Below, in pieces: positions 1-11,617 of a stretch of DNA of 64,000 nucleotides. The stretch is taken from the NCBI GenBank assembly GCA_032207245.1, contig CM063506.1, positions 36,049,742 through 36,113,741 on the forward strand, written 5' to 3'. Numbering within the stretch: position 1 is the first letter of the stretch; each line of letters opens with the position of its first letter. Under the pieces are notes generated by a model, which was given only the letters and a program-made list of their open reading frames with translations, was not told where the DNA came from and searched no databases. This stretch comes from Pardosa pseudoannulata (Eukaryota; Arthropoda; Arachnida; Araneae; Lycosidae). Position numbers and translations under genes: made by a program.

Positions 1-164
1 TGTATCTACAGATTTATTTACTTTTCTTTTCTACAATAAAGTTTTGCAACTGTTTAAACTGTTCAGCATGGTTAAACTATTTTAATGATAATTTTACTTA
101 GTCTCTAAACATCTTTTTTTTCTGAAAATAACATATGTTTATCTTATGTATTTATATTATTATT

Positions 165-744
<580 letters not shown>

Positions 745-1440
745 GTACAGTGCTGTACACTGTAATACAATGCTGTTTTGTACAGTATTTCATAATATAC
801 GTGATTAATAAATTTTAAAGTTATAGTCAACAGCTTACAGTAATAAGTTTATTCAAAGCTATGGTCAAACGTTTTATACGGTGCTGTGATTTGTACAGTA
901 TTACATAACATACCTGATTAGTAAATTTCAAAATTTATAGTCAAAAGTTTATTGAAAGCTATAGTCAAAAGTTTTTTACAGTGCTGTTTTGTACAGTATT
1001 ATATAAAATACGTGATTAGTAAATTTCAAAAGTTATTGTCAACAGCATATAGTCAAAAGTTTAATCAAAGCTTTATATCTCAATATTGCATTATTTCATA
1101 TATCCCTGCATTATTTCATATATACTCAAGAGTTTTATATAGTTCTGTGTTTTGTACAGAATACATAATATACGTGATTAGTAAATTTCAAAAGTTATAG
1201 TCAACAGCAATAGTCTAAAGTTTTTCAAAGCTATAGTCAAAAGTTTTAAATAAAGCTGTGTTTTCTACAGTATTACATAATATACGTAATTAGTAAATTT
1301 TAAAATTTATAGTCAAAAGCTTATAGTCAAAAGTTTATTCAAAGCTATAGCCAAAAGTTTTTTGGAGTGCTGTAATTTGTACAGTATTTCATAGTATATG
1401 TGACTAGTTAATTTCAAAAGTTGTAGTCAACATCCTAACA
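745..1440. repeat. degenerate ~113-bp tandem repeat
   Basis: The marker TACAGTATTNCATAATATAC recurs at 781, 894, 992, 1154, 1266 and 1380, usually 98-114 bp apart. Each unit also carries GTGATTAGTAAATTTCAAAA and AGTCAACAGC. A seventh decayed unit lies near 1621-1700. A small ORF inside (952-1200) simply reads through units and is not a gene. Confidence 0.8.
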
Positions 1441-1954
1441 TTTGTTATGCAGTTTAGTAATTAATGTCCGAAAGAAGATCTGGAAAACTTTTATACGATT
1501 GCTAACAATGCTAAAGTTGATTGGTTTTGTTAGGACTTTGCCATATCAGGCTAAAGTAAAACACCACAATTATTTCTGAAAAAAACCTTTATCTACATAA
1601 TAATAACAAAATCTTCTGCTTTACAATGTTGTTTGGGTCATTACATGATCACATGATTAGTAAATTTCAAAAGTCATAGTCAACAGCTAAAAATTGTTAT
1701 ATATGTCAGTAACTAATACCCGAGAGAAGATCTTGAAAACAAAATTAAAGAAGCAATGAAAAAGTCCTAGACTAAACGTTAAACATGCTATTTCCGTTGT
1801 GACTCAAAAAACCTCTCATTCAGGTTGATTTCATTTGTTGACGGAAACAAAGTTCATTGAAAGACTACAACTTCATCTATGCTAAACTTTTCAATGTTTC
1901 GTAAGATCACCTTATTCTTAGATGCTGCAGTAATTAAGTTAATGCATAGCGTGA
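1441..1954. other. AT-rich spacer with two related blocks
   Basis: Two blocks (about 1440-1510 and 1690-1740) share the order TTGTTATG, AGTAACTAATNCCGA, AGAAGATCTNGAAAAC and look like an older duplication that accompanies the 113-bp repeat. No gene seen. Confidence 0.45.
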
Positions 1955-1971
1955 TTTTTTTTTTTTTTGTT

Positions 1972-1997
1972 GGGGGGGGAGGGGGGGGGGGGGGGGG

Positions 1998-2072
<75 letters not shown>

Positions 2073-2087
2073 CGGGGGGGGGGGGGG
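1972..2087. repeat. poly-G tract (about 116 bp)
   Basis: G homopolymer interrupted only by A at 1980, 2000 and 2029 and TC at 2072-2073, preceded by a 14-base T run (1955-1968). Glycine-only or proline-only ORFs across it are artefacts. Such a tract would be expected to form G-quadruplexes and is difficult to sequence and assemble, so its true length is uncertain. Confidence 0.95.
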
Positions 2088-2468
2088 TACTGGGGAAATG
2101 GTTTTTAACAGTAATTAAATGCATTAATACGCCTATATTTTTTATCATTTATTTCAAAACTGGTTGAAAATTCTTTAGTTCTCTCTTGATGTATGGCTTG
2201 CCGTAAACTCATCAATCACCACCGTCTTAAGTAAGTAAAAACTATTTCTTTAGGGATTAAATGATAAAATTGGTAGAAACAATATATTATCATATAGCAT
2301 TTACTTACAAATTACATTGTCATAATCTTCTTTTTAATTAATAAGGTAGGAAATATTACATTAAATATATCCCTATTCACCACAGAAGCTGTAGGAAATG
2401 TCAAAATGAAGCTTAAGCGGTTTAAGATTTTTTAAAGGTGTCTTGTTACTTGATCTTTTTCTAAAGAT
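2088..2468. repeat. AT-rich sequence; 2335-2468 duplicated at 4541-4680
   Basis: The segment AATAAGGTAG, CCCTATTCACCACAGAAGCT, AAAATGANGCTTAANCGGTTT, GTCTTGTTANTTGATC at 2335-2468 recurs in the same order at 4541-4680 with modest divergence. No gene seen. Confidence 0.75.
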
Positions 2469-3245
2469 AATAAGTGATTTGTAAGGAATTTTACTCACGA
2501 CTTGTGTTTTGCTTATGTTTACCCTTCGTGACATCTGCAAAATTGCCCCCAATAAGTGATTTGTAAGGAATTTTACTCACGACTTGTGTTTTGCTTATGT
2601 TTACCCTTCGTGACATCTGCAAAACTGCCCCCAATAAATGATTTGTAAGGAATTTTACTCACTACTTGTGTTTTGCTTATGTTTACTCTTCGTGACATCT
2701 GCAAAATTGCCCCCAATAAGTGATTTGTAAGGAATTTTACTCACGACTTGTGTTTTGCTTATGTTTACCCTTCGTGACATCTGCAAAATTGCCCCCAATA
2801 AGTGATTTGTAAGGAATTTTACTCACGACTTGTGTTTTGCTTATGTTTACAGTTCGTGACATCTGCAAAATTGCCCCCAATAAGTGATTTGTAAGGACTT
2901 TTACTCACGACTTGTGTTTTGCTTATGTTTACCCTTCGTGACATCTGCAAAATTGCCCCCAATAAATTATTTGTAAGGAATTTTACTCGCTACTTGTGTT
3001 TTGCTTATGTTTACCCTTCGTGACATCTGCAAAATTGCCCCCAATAAATTATTTGTAAGGAATTTTACTCGCTACTTGTGTTTTGCTTATGTTTACCCTT
3101 CGTGACATCTGCAAAATTGCCCCCAATAAATTATTTGGGTATTACCACAAGCTTATGTTACCCTTCGTGACATCTGCAAAATAAATAAGTGATTTGTAAG
3201 GTACTCACTCTTGTGTGCATGACCCTTCGTGACATCTGCAAAATC
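2469..3245. repeat. 82-bp tandem array, 8 regular copies plus eroded end
   Basis: The landmark GCCCCC occurs at 2545, 2627, 2709, 2791, 2873, 2955, 3037 and 3119, exactly 82 bp apart. Unit hallmarks are GTGATTTGTAAGGAATTTTA, GACTTGTGTTTTGCTTATG and CCTTCGTGACATCTGC. The last two copies (3125-3180 and 3181-3245) lose short internal pieces. 82 is not a multiple of 3 and no frame stays open, so it is non-coding. Confidence 0.95.
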
Positions 3246-3560
3246 GCCCCCATTTACCCCTTTCACCCGTCGTTCCTGGGGGAAATAGGAGCCGGCCGGC
3301 TAAAGGAGGCTGATAACATTTTCGGATGTGTCGCTGGTCTGTTTTTGCAGTGCGTCTGAAAGGGAGGATTTCTCTTTTCGAAAAGAAGCAAGTTTCGGAG
3401 AAGCTAACCCCCTGGGAATGGAGAGAAGATCTGCAAGAGAGTAGTGGAGTTCGGTGAGTCGACAAAGAGCCTGCGACTGGAAGAGACCTATCTGTTCGAT
3501 GTGAGAGTACACGACTTCTGTTATATTTTGATTTGGAACGCTCGACCATCTGATCTGCTT
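3246..3560. other. GC-richer block, unclassified
   Basis: A locally GC-richer stretch that keeps a 114-codon frame open on the minus strand (3205-3549). The translation has no motif I recognise (Ser/Arg-rich, no domain signature), and the frame runs into the tandem array, so I do not call it a gene. It may be part of an LTR or other transposon. Confidence 0.4.
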
Positions 3561-4204
3561 ACGTCAGGCTCTGAGACGTCAAGACTCAAAATATGATATT
3601 TTGTTATGCTTTAATTTTTTTTATTCAATCTCGTAAATAAATGTTTTTTGTTCTCCTAAATGTTTTCGGAGGTATTTTAATGAATTCTCTGAGAAGACCG
3701 AACATATCTGTCCCAGTAAAGTAGGCGGGCAGGTCCCACGCAAGCATAGCGCTTCATAAAAGTGTGTTATTACATAATTAATTACAAAATTATATAAAAG
3801 TTTATGAAATGTTTAAGATCTGTTTCAACTCTTTTCTACATCTCTTTTTTGGGGCTTTTAAGCACCGCCTACTGTATCATATGTTTCATAGTGGACACAA
3901 TGCATATCAAAAAATTCCTCGTAAATTAAGAAAAACTTTTATTTAAACATTCAAAAAAAACAATTAAGAAAAATAAACTTGAGTCTCGACCTTCCTCTAA
4001 ACCACGTCTCTTTCTTTCAGCGCAGAGAGATTGATAACTTGACCTTATCTCGACTCATACTCTTACTCTGAAATGCAGATTTATTTTATTAAATTAAAAA
4101 TAAATTTCTCATTAAAACAAAAACGAAGAAATCCTTATCAGTTTTGATTTCTTACTTAAGAAATCTTATAATTTCTTCTATGTAATTAAAAAATTATCAT
4201 TATA

Positions 4205-5050
4205 CAAAAGTTTTAGATCTGTTTCAACTTTTATGACATCATGAAAAAATTCGTCTCAATTTTGGGGCTTTCAAGCACCAACGTAATTGCATATTGTTTC
4301 ATTTATGTAGGAGATTCCTAAGTGAAAGAGAAATATCAGAATAAGAAGGAAATTTCGGTGTCTTTTCAAGTCAGGATAGCGCTTCTAATTAAAACAGCAG
4401 AAATCAAATTCACTCTCGTCTCAACACTTTTTACCTCTAAAAGCAGACTCTGACTGTAGCGAGCACAGAGATTGATAACTTGACCTAATATGTGCGGTCA
4501 TGTTTTCTTTCTTTAGTAAACCTGCATTTATATTTATTTAATTAATAAGGTAGAAAATGTTTCATTAAATATAACCCTATTCACCACAGAAGCTATAGAA
4601 AATGTCAAAATGAGGCTTAAACGGTTTCAGATTTTTAAAGGAGTCTTGTTAATTGATCTTTTTCTAAAAATAAAAAGTAATTAATTACAAAAATTATACA
4701 AAAAAAAAAATTATGAAAAGTTTTAGATCTGTTTCAACTTTTATGACATCATGAAAAAATTCGTCTCAATTTTGGGGCTTTCAAGCACCAACGTAATTGC
4801 ATATTGTTTCATTTATGTAGGAGATTCCTAAGTGAATTGAAATATCAGAATAAAAGGAAATTTCGGTTCTCTTCAAGTCAGAATAGCGCTTCTAATTAAA
4901 AAGCAGAAATCAAATTCACTCTCGTCTCAACACTTTTTACCTCTAAAAGCAGACTCTGACTGTAGCGAGCACAGAGATTGATAACTTGACCTAATAAATG
5001 CATTCATATTTTCTTTTTTTTTTAGTAAACCTGCCTTTATATTTATTTAA
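4205..5050. repeat. two ~335-bp direct copies (4205-4541 and 4715-5050)
   Basis: Both copies share AGTTTTAGATCTGTTTCAAC, TTTGGGGCTTTCAAGCACC, GTAGGAGATTCCTAAGTGAA, CAGACTCTGACTGTAGCG and GATAACTTGACCTAAT, ending in CTTTATATTTATTTAA. A more diverged third relative lies at about 3800-4130. Between the copies is the block duplicated from 2335-2468. The whole 2.3-5.05 kb interval is therefore a mosaic of repeated non-coding modules. Confidence 0.8.
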
Positions 5051-5527
5051 CCCTCTGACTGCTCAATTTCTAAACCGAGACGGCTTTAAAAATTGAGTAT
5101 TTTTTTCATATTTTAAATTTGTTTATGTTGGAGAAGTGAAATGCGCATTTTATCTTTTTAAAAAAGAATTTTTATATTGATTTTTATCAGGAGAAACTAA
5201 GCTGTCAGAAAAACTAATTTCATATGTTACCACATAAATAATTTATTTTTTAATAAATTTCAATTGAATCACAATTAATTTCTATTTATTGCATAATATC
5301 TATAATTTTATTATCTAATATAACTATAGTACTAGTCATATAAATCTATTTATTACATAAGTAAACATCTAATACTATATAAAATATATTTTACTGGTAA
5401 ACAGTGAAAAGGCGGGATACACTAATTAATAAAGGAAGAAAAACACATGCCAGCGAAAATCGAGGGATGAGCATATTTTGATACATTTGAGTTGCCCATG
5501 GAAATCGCGGAATGAGCAGTCAGAGGG
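5051..5527. mobile_element. TTAA-flanked MITE (piggyBac type), 477 bp
   Basis: Flanked by TTAA at 5047-5050 and 5528-5531. The terminal inverted repeats are a perfect 15 bp, CCCTCTGACTGCTCA at the left and its complement at the right. TTAA duplication plus CCC-initiated ends are the hallmark of piggyBac-family transposition. No transposase is encoded, so it is non-autonomous. Confidence 0.88.
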
Positions 5528-5589
5528 TTAATGCAAAGCTTTAAATTTTTACGCTTAATTAAAAATCAGAAAGCTAAGTTCATGTCTTA

Positions 5590-5945
5590 TGTACTATGAC
5601 CAATTGTTCACCACTTCCTGATGGTGACCTTGATCGATGGTTTACGGGTTGCATCAGCACACTGGGTCACCAAATGGGCCGAGAGCGTGAATTAGTCTAT
5701 AGCGTCTTCTGCGCACTTTATTTGAGCATCTGGCTGCCTTTGATCGGTGCAGAAAAACCGCTTCCGAAGTCACCCTCCGTCAAGGCCATTTTATCGTCTG
5801 CTGTCGTTGACCTCGATAATCCATACCTCCTACAGACAGTGGTAATGGCTTGCATTGAACCATAGTATGGAGGGGCCTTAAGGCTTCTACTAAACATACA
5901 TGCAGTCGAATGTGGATTTTTGGTAACCACAGTCATCGACCTCAT
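5590..5945. other. GC-richer block with overlapping ORFs on both strands
   Basis: An 89-codon frame on + (5596-5865) and a 75-codon frame on - (5718-5945) overlap antisense. The minus product contains the string ALTEGDFGSGFSAPIKGSQ, which looks more protein-like than the plus one, but I cannot name a family. It lies between two transposable elements and is most likely a fragment of one. Neither frame has convincing flanking gene signals. Confidence 0.35.
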
Positions 5946-6018
5946 TATATTCTAATGAAAACAACAGAACATTTAATATAACAATAATGAACAATAAATT
6001 GTGTTATATTAAGTTCCA

Positions 6019-6361
6019 CAGCTCAGTCGGCAAAGGCAGCGTGAAAGGTTGCGAGCTCGGGCCTAGAGCCGGCCTAAGATCCGCCGTATTCGCTAAAGGT
6101 GACTGGGACACGTAAAATGCGTTCGTGGTCACAAAGTTCTCCAAGTCCTCAAACGATACCTCTGGGGGTGGCAGCACAAGCCTGGGGGTTTTCTGCTTAT
6201 CCCCTGCTTCTAAATAACAAAGACCCAGCGGGGGTAATGTACTCGCACCCGTAGAATACCTTAAGCTACACGTGCTCCTCGGGTGGTGCTAAATGAAAAT
6301 AGGTTCGCCGCCTTGTTAAGGCGTTAGGATAAAGTCTGTATCGCCTGCTGCTTTGGAAAAA
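6019..6361 (+). mobile_element. SINE-1, full copy with 13-bp target duplication
   Basis: tRNA-derived head with box A-like CAGCTCAGTCGGCAAAGGCAG, then the SINE-1 body (TGGTCACAAAGT, CCTCTGGGGGTGGCAG, TCTGCTTATCCCCTGCTTC) and an A-rich end. The 13-bp direct repeat ATATTAAGTTCCA flanks it exactly at 6006-6018 and 6362-6374, which defines the ends and shows LINE-type target-primed insertion. Box B is degraded here compared with the copy at 35.4 kb. Other family members: 34366-35508, 48335-48600, about 60145-60245 and 61782-62605. Confidence 0.9.
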
Positions 6362-6448
6362 ATATTAAGTTCCATTCGAAAAATCTTCGAAAAATGATGT
6401 GCATTGATCTGATGTAGACACCACATGACTTCTTCGTTCGCCTATTAA

Positions 6449-6675
6449 CCGTTTGAGTGCGGTGAAGCGCTATCACTCTTCTCATATATTCTGTCAAAAA
6501 TGCGTGGAAGTACGATCGTGGTGCTGTATGTTACTGTATTTTTCCCATTAACTGAGAGAAAAATAAGACTTAATCTCTAGTGTGAAAATTATAGTAAAAT
6601 ATAGCAGTGCACACTTCTATCCATTTTTGACACAGAACAAGACAAGCGCGATACTTCTTCGTAGCAGTCAGACAG
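6449..6675. mobile_element. probable TTAA-flanked MITE, 227 bp
   Basis: TTAA lies at 6445-6448 and 6676-6679. The ends are imperfect inverted repeats: left CCGTTTGAGTGCGGTGAAGC, right (reverse complement) CTGTCTGACTGCTACGAAG, with a further match GCGCTATC/GCGCGATAC just inside. Same class as the other TTAA elements here but older or a different family; TIR identity is low enough that this is provisional. Confidence 0.5.
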
Positions 6676-6679
6676 TTAA

Positions 6680-7870
6680 ATTATACACATTTTGTTATTT
6701 TGTATGACGGTTCATCAGAATCATCATCTCCACATTTCCTTCTAAATTCAAAATTTGTTTCGTTTCTCACGTCAACGGTTTTCTATGATTAGAGTTGAAG
6801 TACAACTATGGCTAATCTCCAATTATAATAACACAATTTATTTTTTAATTTTAGGAAAGGGTGTTTTTAGCAAAAATTTTTAATAGAATATCTATAAAAA
6901 TTATATGTATCTAAAAACTGTCTGAATTATTTTTAAAATATTACACAAAGTTTCATAAAGTTTGTCTTAATCGGTTTATGTTTGTCTGTCCTGTACAACT
7001 GTTCTGAAAAGATGACTTATCCTGACTACGGTATCCTGACGTTACATTTGAAATCGCATTGAGTCTAGTAAAGCAATGCATTTTCCATTGTGCTATAGTT
7101 GCAATTTTTAATGATGCTAGCTTTACGAACATCCGACGACCAACGCAATTTCCGAGTCATTTGTAGTGAACTAAGAGGCAAATTCTATCTTCCCTATTTG
7201 AAAATGAAGCTTATTTTGCCCCTTATGTATAAATTCATAAAGTAGGTAAAATGATCCTTTAGTATACTTATAAAACATATTTCCATATTTTGTCCTTTAT
7301 TTTAGGGGAGATCAAGGCTAATTGTTAAGGAAATTTTCATATTTTTTAAAAGAAAGTAGTATGAGGTTTTCACATTTTAAACTTTAAACTGTTCTTTAAT
7401 TATTGGAAAATGATGAAATATTTCTACAGTGATTTAAAAAACTATAATTTAAATTACTATGAGTTATGCAAGCCTTATTGTCGTGTAGTCCTCGTTATAT
7501 ATTTATTAACAACCTGTGATCAAATGTATAGTGGAATTTATTTTAAATTGCGTTGTGTTAAATATTTGTTTTACTACAATTTAACCACAGGTTCTGAGCA
7601 ACTACAGACATTAAAATGAAGAATCAACTAACCTCTAAAATAATGGCAACTGAGACTAGCTTAATATAAAAAAAGTAGATTTATTATAAAAAAAACATTT
7701 ATACATCTATTTACAAAAAAAAAAAAACTAATAAGTCAATAATTAAGCTTAGTCAATCTATTTAAATTACTTCTGACAAACTTTATATACACTTAGGAAA
7801 TTTTTTGTAAGTATAGAGAGAGGACCTAATCTCGATTTCAAAATGTAATGCAAAAAATGGGTACCTTTGT
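6680..7870. other. AT-rich intergenic sequence
   Basis: No gene, RNA or clear repeat recognised. Short A and T runs only. Confidence 0.6.
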
Positions 7871-8040
7871 GGGTCTAAAGTGTTGGGCCCGGAACACTTC
7901 TGGTTGAAGGGTATGAGAGGGAATCTTTACATCTACCGTTGATCTGGGGCTTTCTCCTGAGTCTCTGTGGTGCTGCCGTACTATTTTGCGCAGGAAACTT
8001 TCTGGCGGACTTGGCTGGAGTATCGAGCAACTTCCTTTTG

Positions 8041-8231
8041 GGACCTCCGAAACGAACTTCTCTTCTGGGACCTTCTAACCAAACTCTCTGGGTCCTTCTC
8101 ATCCAACTCTCGTTCTGGGACCTTCTATCCAAACTCTCCGGGGCCTTCTCATCCAATTCTGTGGGGCCTTCCGATCCAACTCTCTTGGGCCTTCTCATCC
8201 AACTCCCTGGAGCCTTCTCCTCCAATTATCA
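8041..8231. repeat. 23-bp minisatellite, about 7 units
   Basis: CCTTCT (or CCTTCC) recurs at 8071, 8094, 8121, 8144, 8167, 8190 and 8213, mostly 23 bp apart. The consensus unit is like GGGCCTTCTCATCCAACTCTC. Repeated reading frames on both strands (for example Trp-Met-Arg-Arg repeats on the minus strand) derive from the repeat; the period is not a multiple of 3, so no repetitive protein is maintained. Confidence 0.85.
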
Positions 8232-8488
8232 AACTTAGTCCCCTCCTTCTTCTTGACGATAGTTGCCAGAAAGTCATTGGTCTCAGCAAACCCCGCCCTG
8301 AGACCACCAACGTGAGTAACCTTATCACCTCTAATTTGGCCCTGTCCCTTAAGGACTCATAAATACTCCACAAAGGTACATTCTTATTTAATGTCAAGTA
8401 CGGAGACAGGATTCTTATCTGGGACTGGAATCAGACCCCCGTACAAGACTACAATAATCCGTTAAATTATGGTCCTCTATCTCTAACG

Positions 8489-8577
8489 ATGTGATGAGGT
8501 CAGATTTAGATCCCAAACATTTTACTTCTTGAATGAATGAAACAATTATATATCAGATCTAAATCGCCTCATCACAC
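8489..8577. repeat. short inverted repeat (possible mini-MITE)
   Basis: GTGATGAGGTCAGATTTAGATC on the left is mirrored by GATCTAAATCGCCTCATCAC on the right, separated by about 45 bp of AT-rich loop. No target duplication identified. Confidence 0.6.
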
Positions 8578-9393
8578 TTATATACGCTTACATAACTCAA
8601 ATGTATTTACACTGCAATAACTTGCCTCCCTATTTCATTATACCCGGTGAAGTAATTTGCTAAGTAAAATATATTGAGAAATAAATACAAAAATAATACA
8701 CTTATGTTTTAATATGTTACTAAAGTGTATAATATTTAGGTTTCACATACAGTGGACTCCGCTTAATGTGATTAGTTTGTGACACCGTAATTTTGAAAAA
8801 CAATAAACAATATGTAAATTTAAATAAATTTAACCCCCCTTTAATTCGCACGTACTAAATTTCAAAATAAAATAGAAAAGACTCACCTTATATTTACGTA
8901 CTGTATATCATCCTTTAAAACATAAGAATTATATACACAATTAAAAAATTGATAAACTATTAGCTGTCTACAATTTTTTCTAAGGAGCTCATTGATAAAT
9001 CGTTCGTAATCATAATATTTCAACACTTTCAATGCCTTTCTCATTTCAGAACTTATAGGAGGTGGCTCAGTATTAAGAAATTTTTCATCTGATTCATTAG
9101 TTCCACCATTCGTCTGTTTTCCTATGACAATCTGACAGACTTCAGATTCTGTTAATGAAGTTAAGCTACAGTTTAATTAAATTAAATTACAGTCTAATTC
9201 CAGTTTAAGCTACTGGAACGTTTTGATCTACTTTCACCCATGACTTGAACTCTTGACCATGACTTGAATACCTGAAGGATTTTCTATTATTTCTTGAGAT
9301 TTCTGGTAATTTCTTCGCAAAATCAAGGCATGAAATGTGAATACTCTTTTTCTTAGTTCCAATAAGAATGCGATGTCTTATGCTTATCTTGCA

Positions 9394-9424
9394 AATATTG
9401 ACCACCAGCAAGGTGGTCAATATT
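9394..9424. repeat. perfect 13-bp stem, 5-base loop hairpin
   Basis: AATATTGACCACC at 9394-9406 pairs perfectly with GGTGGTCAATATT at 9412-9424 around AGCAA. It lies within a 131-codon open frame (9337-9732, +) whose translation has no recognisable domain; I do not call that frame a gene. Confidence 0.7.
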
Positions 9425-9739
9425 ACTTTACATTATCCTTGCCAATGCGTCTTTTCCCAGCGCTGTCCAGATTGACCAGGACTCCAAGCATGGTCTTGAA
9501 TCGCCTCCTGGCGACCAATCACAGCTCTCTAAATTTGGTGAAGTTTAAGTGCAGTCGTTTCCACTTACCCCACCACACTCCCCCTGGTGTCGTGAAAAAT
9601 ACTTGGGAATGCAACCCACAACGTGTGAGTGCTACGAACAGATCGGTTTCGCAAACTTTAAACAAAACACAGCTGCACTCTTACAAAGATGAATTGAAAA
9701 AAGCTGCTGTAATGAAAATTTTAAACCTCTAAATATACT

Positions 9740-10980
9740 ATGTGCTCTTAAAAATAAAATTATCTCTTTTGGAATATTCTAATAAATTTTATTCACATTA
9801 AGCATTTAATAAAAGACAAGAATCCCTTTATTAATTTTAATACCTTGAAGAGACTTTTAATAATGCTTTGCAGGAAGCTATAATCTTTATAGCTCTCATT
9901 CAATTCCAGTGATCAACTAAATAAGATAGCGAATAACTATAAAGGAAAAAAGTTTTTTTCTGAATCGAACGTTGTAAATTTAAAGTAAATCGGCAAATTG
10001 ATAGGTAAACTGTAAAAGAAGATTGTATCGTTGGAAGCTTTGTTGACACACCTTGAGTTAATTTAGAATTTGGATCTTATTTTCTCAGAAAGAACTCGTT
10101 AAACAATCGAGATTTGAAAGAAACGGCTGAAATAATTTTTCTTTATTGCGAGAAGGAATATGTTTTTTAATTACAGTGGATCGGATAAAGACTTTTTAAA
10201 AGTGATTTATTTTGTCTGAAACAGATTACCTTTTTTCTAAATTAAATGTAGTTTATAGCATATATGTTGCATTTTCTTTTTGATATTATATGAAAGTATA
10301 TTAGTAAAAGTCGAATAAAATTCAATATAAAAACTGGAAATATTTAAGAGACAAAAAACAATGAATATCAATTTTTAAAACATTACACTTTTAACTGTTT
10401 TCTTATAAAGAAGATAAATAATGCTGTTACATTAAACATAGACATTGTTGCTGTTTTCCTATATGTTAAGAATAGTTAGAATTAATCCGAATTAGTTCAA
10501 AATTAAACAGAAGTGAAAATCTTTTTCGGTTACTTATCCTCAGTTCTACCGAATGAAAATCCATACTCAAGTTGCATCACAGAAAAATAACAAACACTGG
10601 GAAGTTCCACAAAACATTATCTTTAATTAAAACATAATTTGAATAGAATAATGAGATATGTTGTCCACCTTTTATTTAGAACGGACAAGACACACAACGA
10701 ATCAAAACGAATAGAATCGAATACGTAAAAATATGAAAAACAAAAGTTGAATTGTCTTGAGTTCCAGAAACTACAAGTTGAGTTATCAAGTCCTTCTTTT
10801 ATTGCTTGTACAGTGTTCTTTATGGGGGTTATATGTTAGCCGTCTTGATGAAAGACTTGATGACCCTTGTCTCAGGACTTCCTTGATTACAAGGTTTGCA
10901 AGTTCTGGAGCTTAATGATCGGGAAGGATTTCTTCAGGTGGTGAACCAAGTCGAAAGAGAGAGGCTTTAATGGCCTTTAA
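9740..10980. other. AT-rich intergenic sequence
   Basis: Nothing recognised apart from a modestly GC-richer piece from about 10790, which lies 3' of the RNase H fragment on the minus strand and may be the decayed tail of the same LINE. Confidence 0.5.
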
Positions 10981-11062
10981 AACGGTCTTTTTGTAGTTTT
11001 GCAATTGCAGACGACAGAATTCTAGGACATTCAACTTATGGCATAACATCCTTTACAAAACG

Positions 11063-11290
11063 CTAATTAAAAATCTTTCGCTTGGTAATAACATTTTCAT
11101 ATACAGGTGTGACGGTGGAAGGTTGGTCCAAATCTCTTGCCTTCTTTCCAAGGACATATACACATTCATTGTCCTCAACACCAACATGAGAAGGAATCCT
11201 CTGACGAACTGATTCCATGAACTGGAGAATGCAGAGTTTATTGAACTGATTACATAGGGTTATTGATTGTGTTACCTTTGTTTCTCCATT
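11063..11290 (-). pseudogene. LINE RNase H fragment
   Basis: The minus-strand frame 11063-11428 contains IPSHVGVEDNECVYVLGKKA followed by RDLDQPS. This matches the last RNase H motif of Jockey/I-like non-LTR retrotransposons (consensus W-IPSH-G-GNE-AD-LAK-A), which removes RNA template during reverse transcription. The expected N-A-D after GNE has decayed to E-C-V-Y, and upstream residues (a hydrophobic stretch from MLILMSMFF) do not fit RNase H, so the open frame is partly chance. No reverse transcriptase is attached. A dead 5'-truncated or deleted LINE is the best explanation. Confidence 0.65.
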
Positions 11291-11617
11291 ACTAATGGCT
11301 TTGAGTCGAAAAACATGTTCTATTATCTGAGTTGTGTGAATACTAAGAGCGACAAAAAGAAAGAACATAGACATTAGAATCAACATAAAAGAAATTTTTC
11401 GACTTTTATTAGAAACAGAGTCGATCAATATCGTTAATTAAACACGAAATATCATCCCATTGATTTCTTTTTTTGATTATATATTAAGAATTTACAGGGT
11501 GCAACAGCATAATTTATTGATTTCATCTTGGTGCTATCAATATGATTATATTGATTTGTATCCTGATTTTGAGTACTTTCTGAATTTGAATCTGATGGAC
11601 GAAATCTTGTAAACTAG

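Noticed and set aside
1879..2167. Glycine-rich and proline-rich proteins
   Set aside because: Translation of the poly-G tract on either strand.
2469..3245. CRISPR-like array
   Set aside because: Uniform 82-bp units without alternating repeats and unique spacers, in a eukaryotic context; a plain tandem repeat.
7875..8397. repetitive Arg/Ser-rich or Leu/Ser-rich proteins
   Set aside because: Six-frame shadows of the 23-bp minisatellite, whose period is not a multiple of 3.
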